A stretch of 35,799 nt of DNA from CAYLYM01 sp964387645 (GTDB lineage: Bacteria > Calditrichota > Calditrichia > RBG-13-44-9): positions 1 to 35,799 of the forward strand of contig CAYLYM010000027.1 of the NCBI GenBank assembly GCA_964387645.1, read 5' to 3'. The translations under genes and the position numbers were made by a program. Positions 24,906 to 32,751 of this stretch are shown here, one piece after another (position 1 is the first letter of the stretch; every line of letters begins with the position of its first letter). The notes below the pieces were generated by a model that searched no databases, had not been told where the DNA came from, and saw nothing but the letters and a program-made list of their open reading frames with translations.

Positions 24906-25538
24906 CTAAGTTTTTTTAAACTGGATTTTATTTTCGTTTCCGGATAAAAGCCTTTGAATATTACTACGGTGTGTAAAAATAATCAGCAAGGGAATGAAAA
25001 AGCCAAATATCAGTAAAGGCAAAGAAATCGGGCGATGTAATAAAAATAAATTGATGAGTAAATAAACGGGCACTGTAATGGAAGCTAAAATTGATCCCAG
25101 AGATACATACCGGGTTAATGCTACCACAATAATAAAAACAATTATTCCCACTAATACCGCCCCGGGAATCAAACCAATAACCATTCCAGCTCCAGTACCT
25201 ACACCTTTACCACCTTTAAAGCCAGCAAATATTGTCCAGATGTGGCCAAAAACTGCGCATAATCCAGCAATAATCTGTAATAATTCCCTTTCTAAAGGCA
25301 CCTGGTGAAAAGCAATCTTATAGACCAGAATGGTGGCAATGAATCCTTTCATCATATCCACAACCAGAACAAACAGGCCTGCTTTCCATCCCAAAACACG
25401 GAAAACATTTGTTGCTCCTGCATTACGGCTTCCCATTGCTCGGATATCAACTCCCTGGAGCACTTTACTAGTTATAATAGCAGTAGGAAAAGATCCTAGA
25501 AGGTAACTAATTAAAATCATTAAAAAAAGGTACACCAT
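24906..25538 (-). CDS. plsY: Acyl-phosphate:glycerol-3-phosphate acyltransferase
   Basis: 210 residues from the ATG at 25538; a TTG at 25595 would add 19 residues, but the PlsY family length and a GGGT upstream favour the inner start. PlsY makes lysophosphatidic acid from acyl-phosphate and glycerol-3-phosphate at the inner membrane. Five or so membrane helices are visible. The signature loops are ISYLLGSFPTAIITSK, GSRNAGATNVFRVLG, FGHIWTIFAGFKGGKGVGTG and the C-terminal FTHRSNIQRL. First gene of the plsY-purC-gpsA operon; gpsA supplies its substrate. Confidence 0.95.
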   Translation of the reverse strand: MVYLFLMILISYLLGSFPTAIITSKVLQGVDIRAMGSRNAGATNVFRVLGWKAGLFVLVVDMMKGFIATILVYKIAFHQVPLERELLQIIAGLCAVFGHIWTIFAGFKGGKGVGTGAGMVIGLIPGAVLVGIIVFIIVVALTRYVSLGSILASITVPVYLLINLFLLHRPISLPLLIFGFFIPLLIIFTHRSNIQRLLSGNENKIQFKKT

Positions 25539-25741
25539 ATTTACCCTATCGTTGAGTTTAAATTTTAAGCAAAAACTTAATAAAAAGGTGTGCAATATTC
25601 AAATAAATTGGTAATAAAATTTCTTCAAATATTGTAAAATAAAAATATATCATTAAATTATAAATCAGATGAACTTCGAGATAAATCTTACTGTAGACAA
25701 CCAGAAAAAAAACTTTACCTTCAATCATTAAGCAATTTTAA

Positions 25742-26527
25742 TCATTTCATAGTATCGGGCTTTGGATTTCTTCTTAAAAGCATCCACAATCCCAACAAAA
25801 TAAAAGGGAGGCTTAGCAATTGTCCCATATTTAGAGGGAGTGATGCTTCAAAAGCAGACTGATTTTCTTTTAAAAATTCAATAAGAAAACGGCTACCAAA
25901 AATTCCGAGCATGAAAACACCTAATAACTTTCCCGATGCCAGGGTTTTCCAGCTTCGCCGGTAAAGATGAAAAAGTATGATAAAAACCCACAAATAAGCA
26001 AAAGCTTCATAAAGTTGCGTGGGATGTCTGGGAATACGATCGACTCTAAGAAAAATAAAAGCCCAAGGTAGCGATGTGGGTCTACCAATAATCTCTGAAT
26101 TAAATAGATTGCCCAGTCGGACAAATACCCCGCCCAGGGCCACGACAATGGACAATCGATCCAAAATCCAGATATATGAATAATCTCTATTTTTACGAGT
26201 AAATAAATATATAGATGTTAAAATACCGATAGCAGCCCCATGGCTGGCTAACCCCCCCTTCCAAACCTGTAAAATTTCAAGCGGATTTTTAAAGTAATAA
26301 ATCGGGTCATAAAATATACAATGCCCAAGGCGGGCACCTATCAAGGTTCCGAAAAACACGTGAATAAAAAGTGATTCCAGGACCTCAACCTTTTTCTGTT
26401 CTCTTATGAATATCCATTTGAAAATGAGATAGCCTAACAGGAACGCAATCATGAACATTAAACTATACCACCGTAATGCCCACAGTCCAATTCGAAAAAT
26501 AACAGGATCAGGATTCCAATAAATCAA
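25742..26527 (-). CDS. lgt: Prolipoprotein diacylglyceryl transferase
   Basis: 261 residues, a normal Lgt length. It transfers diacylglycerol from phosphatidylglycerol to the lipobox cysteine of prelipoproteins, in the inner membrane. Seven hydrophobic segments are apparent. GARLGHCIFYDP precedes the hallmark KGGLASHGAAIG (His96), then RLGNLFNSEIIGRPT with the essential Arg, and RHPTQLYEA. It stands 200 bp upstream of the plsY operon on the same strand. AAGGAGAAA precedes the start. Confidence 0.96.
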   Translation of the reverse strand: MIYWNPDPVIFRIGLWALRWYSLMFMIAFLLGYLIFKWIFIREQKKVEVLESLFIHVFFGTLIGARLGHCIFYDPIYYFKNPLEILQVWKGGLASHGAAIGILTSIYLFTRKNRDYSYIWILDRLSIVVALGGVFVRLGNLFNSEIIGRPTSLPWAFIFLRVDRIPRHPTQLYEAFAYLWVFIILFHLYRRSWKTLASGKLLGVFMLGIFGSRFLIEFLKENQSAFEASLPLNMGQLLSLPFILLGLWMLLRRNPKPDTMK

Positions 26528-26605
26528 CTTTTTCTCCTTAATTCATGTCATTTTTTATATAAAATAAATTTATTACCTATTCAATAAAAAATGAATATCA
26601 TTTTT

Positions 26606-26895
26606 TTAATACAACCATTTCTGGTAAAGGATTTCTTTCTCGTCAGGTTCAATGACTTGAAGCAGAACACGCCCATCCTTAAGGAAATCCAGGACCATAA
26701 ATCCTGAGTGTAGATGGGCAAAAGCGTATTTTTCCCGGGTATGGATGGAATTGTTTCAAAATGTTGTTCATCTCTAAAATAAGGTTGGATATGACTACAG
26801 GAAAACAACGAAAGGACAATCAGGAATAATGCAATATGAAAAATCCACTTAGAGAAAAACCTTATCTCATCTTTACAAAAAAGAATATTGACCAT
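26606..26895 (-). pseudogene. Internally deleted metallophosphoesterase-like lipoprotein gene
   Basis: The frame from the ATG at 26895 gives a lipoprotein signal (LFLIVLSLFSCSHIQPYF, Cys33) and continues FRDEQHFETIP. From about 26750 the coding sense moves to another frame, which reads HTREKYAFAHLHSGFMVLDF, then LKDGRVLLQVIEPDEKEILYQKWLY, and stops at 26606. The second part resembles the C-terminal strands of calcineurin-like phosphoesterases (GF-x-x-L-D-x-x-x-D-G-x-V). The first resembles the lipoprotein N-termini of such proteins. The metal-binding core (GDxHD, GNHE) is absent, so a large internal deletion with a frame change is the simplest reading. The family match is from memory; the frame change itself is visible. 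Confidence 0.55.
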
Positions 26896-27300
26896 AATCT
26901 GATACAGATTCTTGAAACAATTCGATTTTCCAAATAACTTTTAACTTCTGAGAAGAAAAATTAATTAAGACCCAGTGACTAAAACAAATATTATTTCAGA
27001 AAGCATGAATACAATGGAAAAATTTAATCCAGGTTTTTCATTAAAAAAATATGGTTATTCGGTTAAATCCGCCGAAACGAACCATACCTCCAATTTTTAT
27101 GTTTAACACAAATAAATACAATAAATTGGGGACAATATTTATGCATAAATCTATGGATTTGATAAAATTTATGGGTTCATTGATGGAAAAGGAGTGCAAA
27201 TAGCAGTCTATTATTTTTATGATTCTAATTCATTTGGCGATATTTTCAATATATTTAAAAAAAATATAGTTCATCTTTTCTGGCATCTTCTTCACGAGCT
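26896..27300. other. Non-coding stretch with possible decayed coding DNA
   Basis: 405 AT-rich bp. A plus-strand frame ending in a stop near 27312 reads IYGFIDGKGVQIAVYYFYDS and later VHLFWHLLHEL, but has no start or ribosome-binding site. It may be a relic. Nothing else is visible. Confidence 0.3.
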
Positions 27301-27531
27301 ATGTGGATATTAGAAAAGAAAGTATTTTTAAGAATAGACGATCGTCCCGAATATATTCCAGTTTATTATGTTACTAAAACTTTTAGGGATTGGGAAGATG
27401 CAAAAGAAAAGGAAAAATTGAAGAGTGCTGAAAAAACTTCTGACCCAACACTTGTCCTATGTTTATCTCTAATAATATGCTTGGGTAGTATATTGCATCA
27501 CGAACCTCAATCCTTGATTGGCAGTAATTAA
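27301..27531 (+). CDS. Doubtful small ORF, possibly a gene remnant
   Basis: A 76-codon frame beginning MWILEKKVFLRIDDRPEYIP and containing TFRDWEDAKEKEKLKSAEKT, then a hydrophobic run. Its first half has a protein-like charged composition. No ribosome-binding site precedes the ATG, and neighbouring DNA on the same strand gives protein-like text in other frames, so it may be part of a decayed gene rather than a working one. No family recognised. Confidence 0.25.
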   Translation: MWILEKKVFLRIDDRPEYIPVYYVTKTFRDWEDAKEKEKLKSAEKTSDPTLVLCLSLIICLGSILHHEPQSLIGSN

Positions 27532-27710
27532 TAATATTTAACCCTCATAGTACAGTTTATCAGGTTTCATCCATTTCACTTTGATCTACATAACATTGTT
27601 GTTCAAGCCGACAGATGGAACATAGTATTTTTGAAGTTTTTAACCAGTATGCAGTTTAACTCGCTATGGTTATTTTGCAAGTACACGCCTGCTGGGGTTT
27701 AACTGCTTCG

Positions 27711-29042
27711 TTAGTTCCCCAGTTGCTCAAGCCATTTTTCCCATTGTTCTAATGCTCGAGTATTGTCGTCAGCACTTTTTTCCGGGTCAAATCCAAAATA
27801 TTGTCCCGAAACTTCTCTCATTTTCTGAACAATTTCTTCTCTGAAAAAAGGCAACTCACAGTTTTTTAAAAGCTCAAATAATAATTCCATGCCGACTTTT
27901 CGATCAAGTTCGGCCAATCTGCTGGCAATTTTAAAACGCACATATTCGTCAGATTCGACCTCAAACATCTGCAACAAAATTTGTTTATTTCTGATCTCAC
28001 GCAAAAATTGATCCAATTCTTTATCAGACATTTTTTCTAATTTCTGATAAGCTCCCACCTCTTGTAATAGATGTTCTGATCTCGTAATCACACCTTTTTG
28101 TTGATGTTTATGATATATCGATTTAAAGGTAATCCCCATGAAATAAATTCCTGCGAAAATAGTAAGCGTAATTCCGCTACCCAGAGCGATTTTTAGCAAA
28201 GCCTTCTTCCTCGATTCTGCCCGCCAGTAGAATAAGAAAAGGGAAACCAGAATCAAAACAATCCCATAAAAAGCAACTACTGTGGGCCCACTGGGTAAAT
28301 CTGCCACATAGGAAATGTACAGCCCCATTACACTGACGATTAGTCCCATTCCCCAACCAATAAGTAACTGTTTCCAGAGTAAATCAGTAATCAACATAGA
28401 AATGACAGCGGGTACTACTAAAAATACAAAAACCAGTAAAACCCCGGCCGTTCTCACGGAATGGGTGATGACGACACCAAAAGATACGTAAAACAAAAAA
28501 TCCCAAAATCGGACAGACATACCCTGCCGATAAGCCTCGTCTGGATTTTCAGAGATTAAAATAAATTGGCGACGAAAAATGTAGTGAAATAATCCAACAA
28601 TGGAATAAACGATAGCGGCATTTCTTATGGTTTCCCACTTTACCCAAAGAATACTACCAGTTAAAATTTCTTTAATATGTTCAGCTCCATGGGGAGCTTT
28701 GTCTATCACCAGGATGGCTAAAGCTGCAGCAATAGCGTAGGTTAAACCAATTATAGCTTCCTGAGGTATTTTTTCATTGCGAAATCGGGAGATCGAAAAA
28801 ACCGCCGCACCTAAAAATGTAAAAACCAGAGAGAACCAATAAGCACCTGTGGTTCCAGGCATAATGCCGAACAAGAAACCCACTGTTGTTCCTAAAGCTG
28901 CAATCTGTGCTAGTGCAAGGTCAACGAAAATTACTCTTCTCCTGATCACGTGCAATCCTAAATAAGAATGAATGCCAACTAAAATTAAACACTCAAAAAA
29001 GGCTGGAGCCATAACTTGCCAAATATCCATCTTAAATTTCAT
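27711..29042 (-). CDS. ABC-3 family metal (Zn/Mn) transporter permease with C-terminal helical tail
   Basis: 443 residues, versus about 270-300 for ZnuB/MntB-type permeases. The membrane part (about 1-300) has eight or so helices and family motifs HVIRRRVIFVDLALAQIAALG, EAIIGLTYAIAAALAIL and SVRTAGVLLVFVFLVVPA. Residues about 310-443 form a cytoplasmic extension of short Leu-rich helices (HEAT-like: VRFKIASRLAELDRKVGMEL and LLFELLKN). It would pass Zn2+ or Mn2+ inward from the binding protein encoded upstream (29348). No ATPase gene is present in the group, so one must be supplied from elsewhere. The specific metal is not deducible. Confidence 0.9.
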   Translation of the reverse strand: MKFKMDIWQVMAPAFFECLILVGIHSYLGLHVIRRRVIFVDLALAQIAALGTTVGFLFGIMPGTTGAYWFSLVFTFLGAAVFSISRFRNEKIPQEAIIGLTYAIAAALAILVIDKAPHGAEHIKEILTGSILWVKWETIRNAAIVYSIVGLFHYIFRRQFILISENPDEAYRQGMSVRFWDFLFYVSFGVVITHSVRTAGVLLVFVFLVVPAVISMLITDLLWKQLLIGWGMGLIVSVMGLYISYVADLPSGPTVVAFYGIVLILVSLFLFYWRAESRKKALLKIALGSGITLTIFAGIYFMGITFKSIYHKHQQKGVITRSEHLLQEVGAYQKLEKMSDKELDQFLREIRNKQILLQMFEVESDEYVRFKIASRLAELDRKVGMELLFELLKNCELPFFREEIVQKMREVSGQYFGFDPEKSADDNTRALEQWEKWLEQLGN

Positions 29043-29347
29043 CTCCCTGGTTTATCTTCAGACTAACAATTACAAAAAACAAAAGAACTTTTGCAGAATC
29101 TGATTAAACATTTATGTCCTTCTACTGAATCGCTGAGATAATAAACTCAATGTTATAGAGTTTGGACCGAATTCACAACAATTCCCCTATTCTATTATCC
29201 ATTTATTTTTACTGTACAAAGCACCTATCATTCTGAAAACAAGCAACAACTTTAATAAAAATTTAAGACTATTGTCTAACAGGTAAGAGTTCGCTCTAAA
29301 AATCCTTTTTAGAGCGAACTCTTGAATTAAACAAAATATGTCAAATA
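29043..29347. other. Gap where an ABC ATPase gene would be expected
   Basis: 305 bp between the permease and the binding-protein gene. No Walker motifs or reading frame are visible on either strand. It holds the perfect inverted repeat at 29285-29323, otherwise AT-rich spacer. Confidence 0.6.
29285..29323. repeat. Perfect 18-bp inverted repeat with 3-nt loop
   Basis: AAGAGTTCGCTCTAAAAA and its exact complement TTTTTAGAGCGAACTCTT flank TCC. It starts 24 bp after the stop of the binding-protein gene. A strong RNA hairpin on either strand is certain, but no T-tract follows the stem; the T-run is inside it. Likely an mRNA 3'-end or processing element, or a partial terminator lowering permease expression. 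Confidence 0.7.
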
Positions 29348-30388
29348 TTAACTCACTTGTTCAAAAGCTAGCTTTAAATTCTTTACCCAGTAGTCGACAA
29401 GTTTAAACACATCATCCGTTCCCGGGGCGCCTCCCACATACAAAGGAACAATAACAGGAATAGCTCCAACTTTTTCACAAATATTTCTAACTTTTTTTTC
29501 ATCAAAATAGTTGGCTGCCATCACAACCTTTACATTATGTTTTCGCATTTCCTGGATCAAATTTTCTACATGTCTGGGCGAAGGTGGTATCCCGGGTTTT
29601 GGCTCAATGTAACCTACAATATTAATGCCAAATAGTTGCTGGAAGTAAGCCCAATTCTTATGATATGCGACAATTTTTTTGTTTCGGAAAATCATTCCCT
29701 CTTTTAACCATCCGCCTAAATAATCAATCATCTTGCGGCCTTTAAAAGATTTTTGAGAAAGAAAATCGATAAGTTTTCCTGAATTAGCTAACTTAGTCAA
29801 CAGTTTTCCACCCATAAGATTTACTAGCTCTTCTCCAAATAAACGGACGTCCATCTCCCGCTGAAAATTCTCCAGATTTTTCCGGTAATAATCTGAATTC
29901 TCTGGATCAATTTTTTCCAATCCAATCGTAATATTTTCAGCGATAATTTTGAAGTTTAACGGACTGGTGGTTATATGAGGGTTTCCGTAAATATGGAGAT
30001 CACCTTCGCTTCGAGATAAAGCTGACGGTTTTTCCAACAGATCAATTCCAACATGAGCAGCAACGAAACCCACCTGGCCGGAACGAATTTTGTTATTTTT
30101 TGCCATATCTAATAATGTTGGAACCCACAACTCCAGGTCAAGACCTGTTGTGACAAACAAATCAGCCGAGTTTAACAGAACAGCAAAACTTGGTTTTGGA
30201 CGAACAAAATGTGCATCCTGATCACCTTCAACTAAATATTTCACTTCTACCTTTTCTCCACCTATCCAACGGGCTATGTCCGCATAGGTGCTTAGCGTAG
30301 TTACAACTTTTATTTTATCTGCAGGAAAAGCCAGATTTATCAAAATCATTAAAAATAAAAATATTTTCCAACCTGTTATTTTCATCAT
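29348..30388 (-). CDS. ZnuA/PsaA-type periplasmic metal-binding protein of an ABC transporter
   Basis: 346 residues with a signal peptide (about 1-22, ending FPA). Cluster A-I solute-binding fold. Likely metal ligands: His60 (DAHFVRP), His138 (NPHITTSP), His243 (AYHKNWAYF) and Asp296/Glu297 (NYFDEKK), the usual three-His plus acid site for Zn2+ or Mn2+. There is no His-rich loop of the kind many ZnuA proteins have. GGAGGGAT precedes tandem ATGs. Only 9 bp separate it from the barrel-protein gene upstream, so the two are co-transcribed; the permease follows after 305 bp. Confidence 0.93.
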   Translation of the reverse strand: MMKITGWKIFLFLMILINLAFPADKIKVVTTLSTYADIARWIGGEKVEVKYLVEGDQDAHFVRPKPSFAVLLNSADLFVTTGLDLELWVPTLLDMAKNNKIRSGQVGFVAAHVGIDLLEKPSALSRSEGDLHIYGNPHITTSPLNFKIIAENITIGLEKIDPENSDYYRKNLENFQREMDVRLFGEELVNLMGGKLLTKLANSGKLIDFLSQKSFKGRKMIDYLGGWLKEGMIFRNKKIVAYHKNWAYFQQLFGINIVGYIEPKPGIPPSPRHVENLIQEMRKHNVKVVMAANYFDEKKVRNICEKVGAIPVIVPLYVGGAPGTDDVFKLVDYWVKNLKLAFEQVS

Positions 30389-30397
30389 ATCCCTCCA

Positions 30398-31636
30398 TTA
30401 ATAACGTTCATGTTTGTGTGGACCAATCGCCCAGGTAATCTGTAATCGAAGTGTATTTTTCGCCTGGTCGATAACATTTCCATTTAAAAAATTATACTGA
30501 AGCCGTAGCTTTACCCAGGGACTTTGCCACCAGGTAACATAAGGGACAATCTGGTAAAGATACTTTCCACTATTCGATATCTTAAATGGTTGTGTATAAT
30601 CAAATCGCATTCCGACATGCCATCTCCTGGCAAATTTATACTCTAAATAACTATATCCTCCCCAGGTTGTAATCTTATTTGTACCTGGTAATTCTTTATT
30701 AACATAATATAACTCGCTACGCCATAAAAAATATTGATATCTGGCTCGTGCTACAGGCTCCCATAAAAAGGATAAATCCAATCCGGCTAACCGAGTCCAT
30801 CTTACTGGCTCTTTAATCTTTTCGCCTGCTATATAACCTCGCAGGTTATTTGTACCTTCCATTCCGGTAAAACCAACCTCTAAATAAGTATCACGATTCA
30901 GATCTCGATAGTTTTTAAAGTGGACCAATACTACCGGAAAAGAAAACATTTCCCCGGCAAATAAATGTTCATTCTGGCCATTAGTTAATTGAAGTGTCAA
31001 ATAATTCACACTTTTGAACAAAGGCGGTAATAGCCAGTCCAATGAGATACCCATTTGATTCAAACCTTCTTTTCCCAGAATTGTCGTTAAAGCTAGAGGA
31101 AAATCAAATTGGTCTAATGCGTGGGCATGCCAGCGATTCACTACACCAAATTGCTGTCGAAATTTTCCTGCAGTGAGCGAAATATTTGGTAGAATACGAT
31201 TCCAGGTGAGATATGCTTCGGCGAACTCTACGTCTCCAGGTTTAAATTCCAGAATCACTTTGGTTGTGCTAAAAGGATCTAATGGACTTTGTATCTGCAC
31301 TTCGGCCACCCGGAAATGAGCTCCACTACGGTTTTCCTCATCGAAAAAATCTTTATTCAGGATAAATTGTCCAAATGCATCGCTGGCCACACTTATCTCG
31401 GGATTTAAGGCCTGAAGGGAACGTTGGCCACTTTTGAATACCTTTGTTTCCTTTTTTTCCGCTTTCTCCGTCGCAATACTTTCAGCCTCTTTCATTATTT
31501 TTTCCAATTCAGATTGTTCAAATTTTTCCTCTAAAGCTTTTAATCTCCTTTCTAATTCTATTACTTTCGTTGAATCCTGTGCCAAAACCAAATTTATTGA
31601 GAGCAAAATCACTATTATAAGTAAACGGAATATCAT
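30398..31636 (-). CDS. Outer-membrane porin-like beta-barrel protein with N-terminal coiled coil
   Basis: 412 residues. Signal peptide 1-19 (ending VLAQ), then a charged coiled-coil stretch (about 22-68, VIELERRLKALEEKFEQSEL), then a domain dominated by alternating strands with aromatic ends (YLTWNRILPNISLTAGKFRQ, YQYFLWRSELYYV, YSYLEYKF) and a C-terminal amphipathic strand. This is the plan of phosphate-selective-porin-like (OprO/P) trimeric barrels. Its operon position 9 bp before a metal-binding protein suggests it brings metal across the outer membrane (inference). AGGAG precedes the ATG. Confidence 0.82.
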   Translation of the reverse strand: MIFRLLIIVILLSINLVLAQDSTKVIELERRLKALEEKFEQSELEKIMKEAESIATEKAEKKETKVFKSGQRSLQALNPEISVASDAFGQFILNKDFFDEENRSGAHFRVAEVQIQSPLDPFSTTKVILEFKPGDVEFAEAYLTWNRILPNISLTAGKFRQQFGVVNRWHAHALDQFDFPLALTTILGKEGLNQMGISLDWLLPPLFKSVNYLTLQLTNGQNEHLFAGEMFSFPVVLVHFKNYRDLNRDTYLEVGFTGMEGTNNLRGYIAGEKIKEPVRWTRLAGLDLSFLWEPVARARYQYFLWRSELYYVNKELPGTNKITTWGGYSYLEYKFARRWHVGMRFDYTQPFKISNSGKYLYQIVPYVTWWQSPWVKLRLQYNFLNGNVIDQAKNTLRLQITWAIGPHKHERY

Positions 31637-31739
31637 ATTACAGTACTCCTACCTTAATATTTTCGTACAAGAAATTTTAAACAGACATTTATTACAATAA
31701 TGCCTGAAAGATACATTCTTATTTTTGAAAGGAGAAATT

Positions 31740-32033
31740 TTAAAAAGGAGGAGCACGAACAGTTTTGTAAGAAGGTAAATATAAAATAATACAAAAATAA
31801 AATGAGGAAGGTAAAATATTAATTAAAATTAGAAAAAAATAAACATTACATAGAGAGATGATTATAGAGGACAAAATAATCGCAAGATGTTTCGAAGGAC
31901 AATATTTTACTGGTAAAGTAAGAGCATCATGATTATGAATAAAATCTAAACTTGCCGCAAGACTTATGATCAGGAATATTAGACCATAAGTAATTATAGA
32001 TTTTATAAAAATTTTTTTAAATTTGTTTTTCAT
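31740..32033 (-). CDS. Small membrane protein with His/Cys motif, first gene of the metal-uptake group
   Basis: 97 residues from the ATG at 32033 (a TTG at 32042 is also in frame; neither has a good ribosome-binding site). Hydrophobic helices at about 11-28 and 48-70 frame the polar segment DFIHNHDALTLPVKYCPSKH, whose H-x-H, Cys-Pro and His pattern could bind a metal. This loosely recalls small DUF2946-type membrane proteins found beside metal-transport genes; the match is from memory and weak. It ends 103 bp before the barrel gene on the same strand. Codon use is very AT-rich. Confidence 0.55.
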   Translation of the reverse strand: MKNKFKKIFIKSIITYGLIFLIISLAASLDFIHNHDALTLPVKYCPSKHLAIILSSIIISLCNVYFFLILINILPSSFYFCIILYLPSYKTVRAPPF

Positions 32034-32751
32034 CTCAAACAATTCAGTTCAGTTACCAGTTACCAGGTAGAATCACTTTTTAATAGAAACAAATTAAATT
32101 CATATTGATTTTAAATATATTATTCTTTCAATTGTTCCACAGAATTTAATGATAGATATTCAAATCAATATTTTTATTTTTAATTAAAACTCCTTCAGAA
32201 AAAATCTTAAATTACATTAAGAATCGAGATTCAGTTAGTTTCAAGAATAGCTCTTTGATCAAGCTTTGCCTTTAAATTGCTCACTAAAACAGAGGTTCCC
32301 ACAACGTTAGTCCCAATATCCCGAAAAATCTTCTTCGAGATATAGCGTTGGCCTTTTTTCTATTTTATATGAATCACTCCATTTTTTATTTGAATTTACA
32401 CTCAGTCAATTACCCTCTGTCGTAACATGGTTATAACGATATTTATGTTGAAAACTTTTTACTAATCTATATTTATGGAAAATAATCAAGAATTTTCTGT
32501 TGTTATAGAAAAATCCATCTAAGAAAAAATTTTTAATTTACTATCGCATAATGAGAATTTTGAATATATTTTTTAAAATTGATTAAAGAATAGTAAATAT
32601 GAATATTTGCCAGATTTCTTTAATAAAATGAAGTAAAAAAATTATATTTAAAAGGAGCATGATAGGCTTTTCACAAAAAATCATTCATTTTAATTATTTA
32701 AAAAATATATTAAGATTTCATATTTAGGAACTTAAAGAAAAGGAAAGCGAT
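32034..32751. other. 718-bp divergent intergenic region
   Basis: It lies between the metal-uptake group (minus) and the DHS-like gene (plus) and must hold both promoters. CAGTTACCAGTTACCAGG (32048-32067) is a short direct repeat upstream of the metal genes. CGTAACATGGTTATAACGAT (32424-32443) contains the palindrome GTTATAAC. Either could be an operator, but neither is a clear Fur or Zur box. A minus-strand coding relic is at 32231-32359. Confidence 0.4.
32231..32359 (-). pseudogene. C-terminal fragment of a decayed gene
   Basis: After a TAG, 42 codons read KKGQRYISKKIFRDIGTNVV, then GTSVLVSNLKAKLDQRAILE and a stop at 32231. The segment has no start codon and is markedly less AT-rich than the DNA around it. 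The T-N-V-V-G-x-x-x-x-x-x-V-x-x-L pattern loosely recalls the end of Na+/dicarboxylate (DAACS) symporters; that is a guess. Confidence 0.35.
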
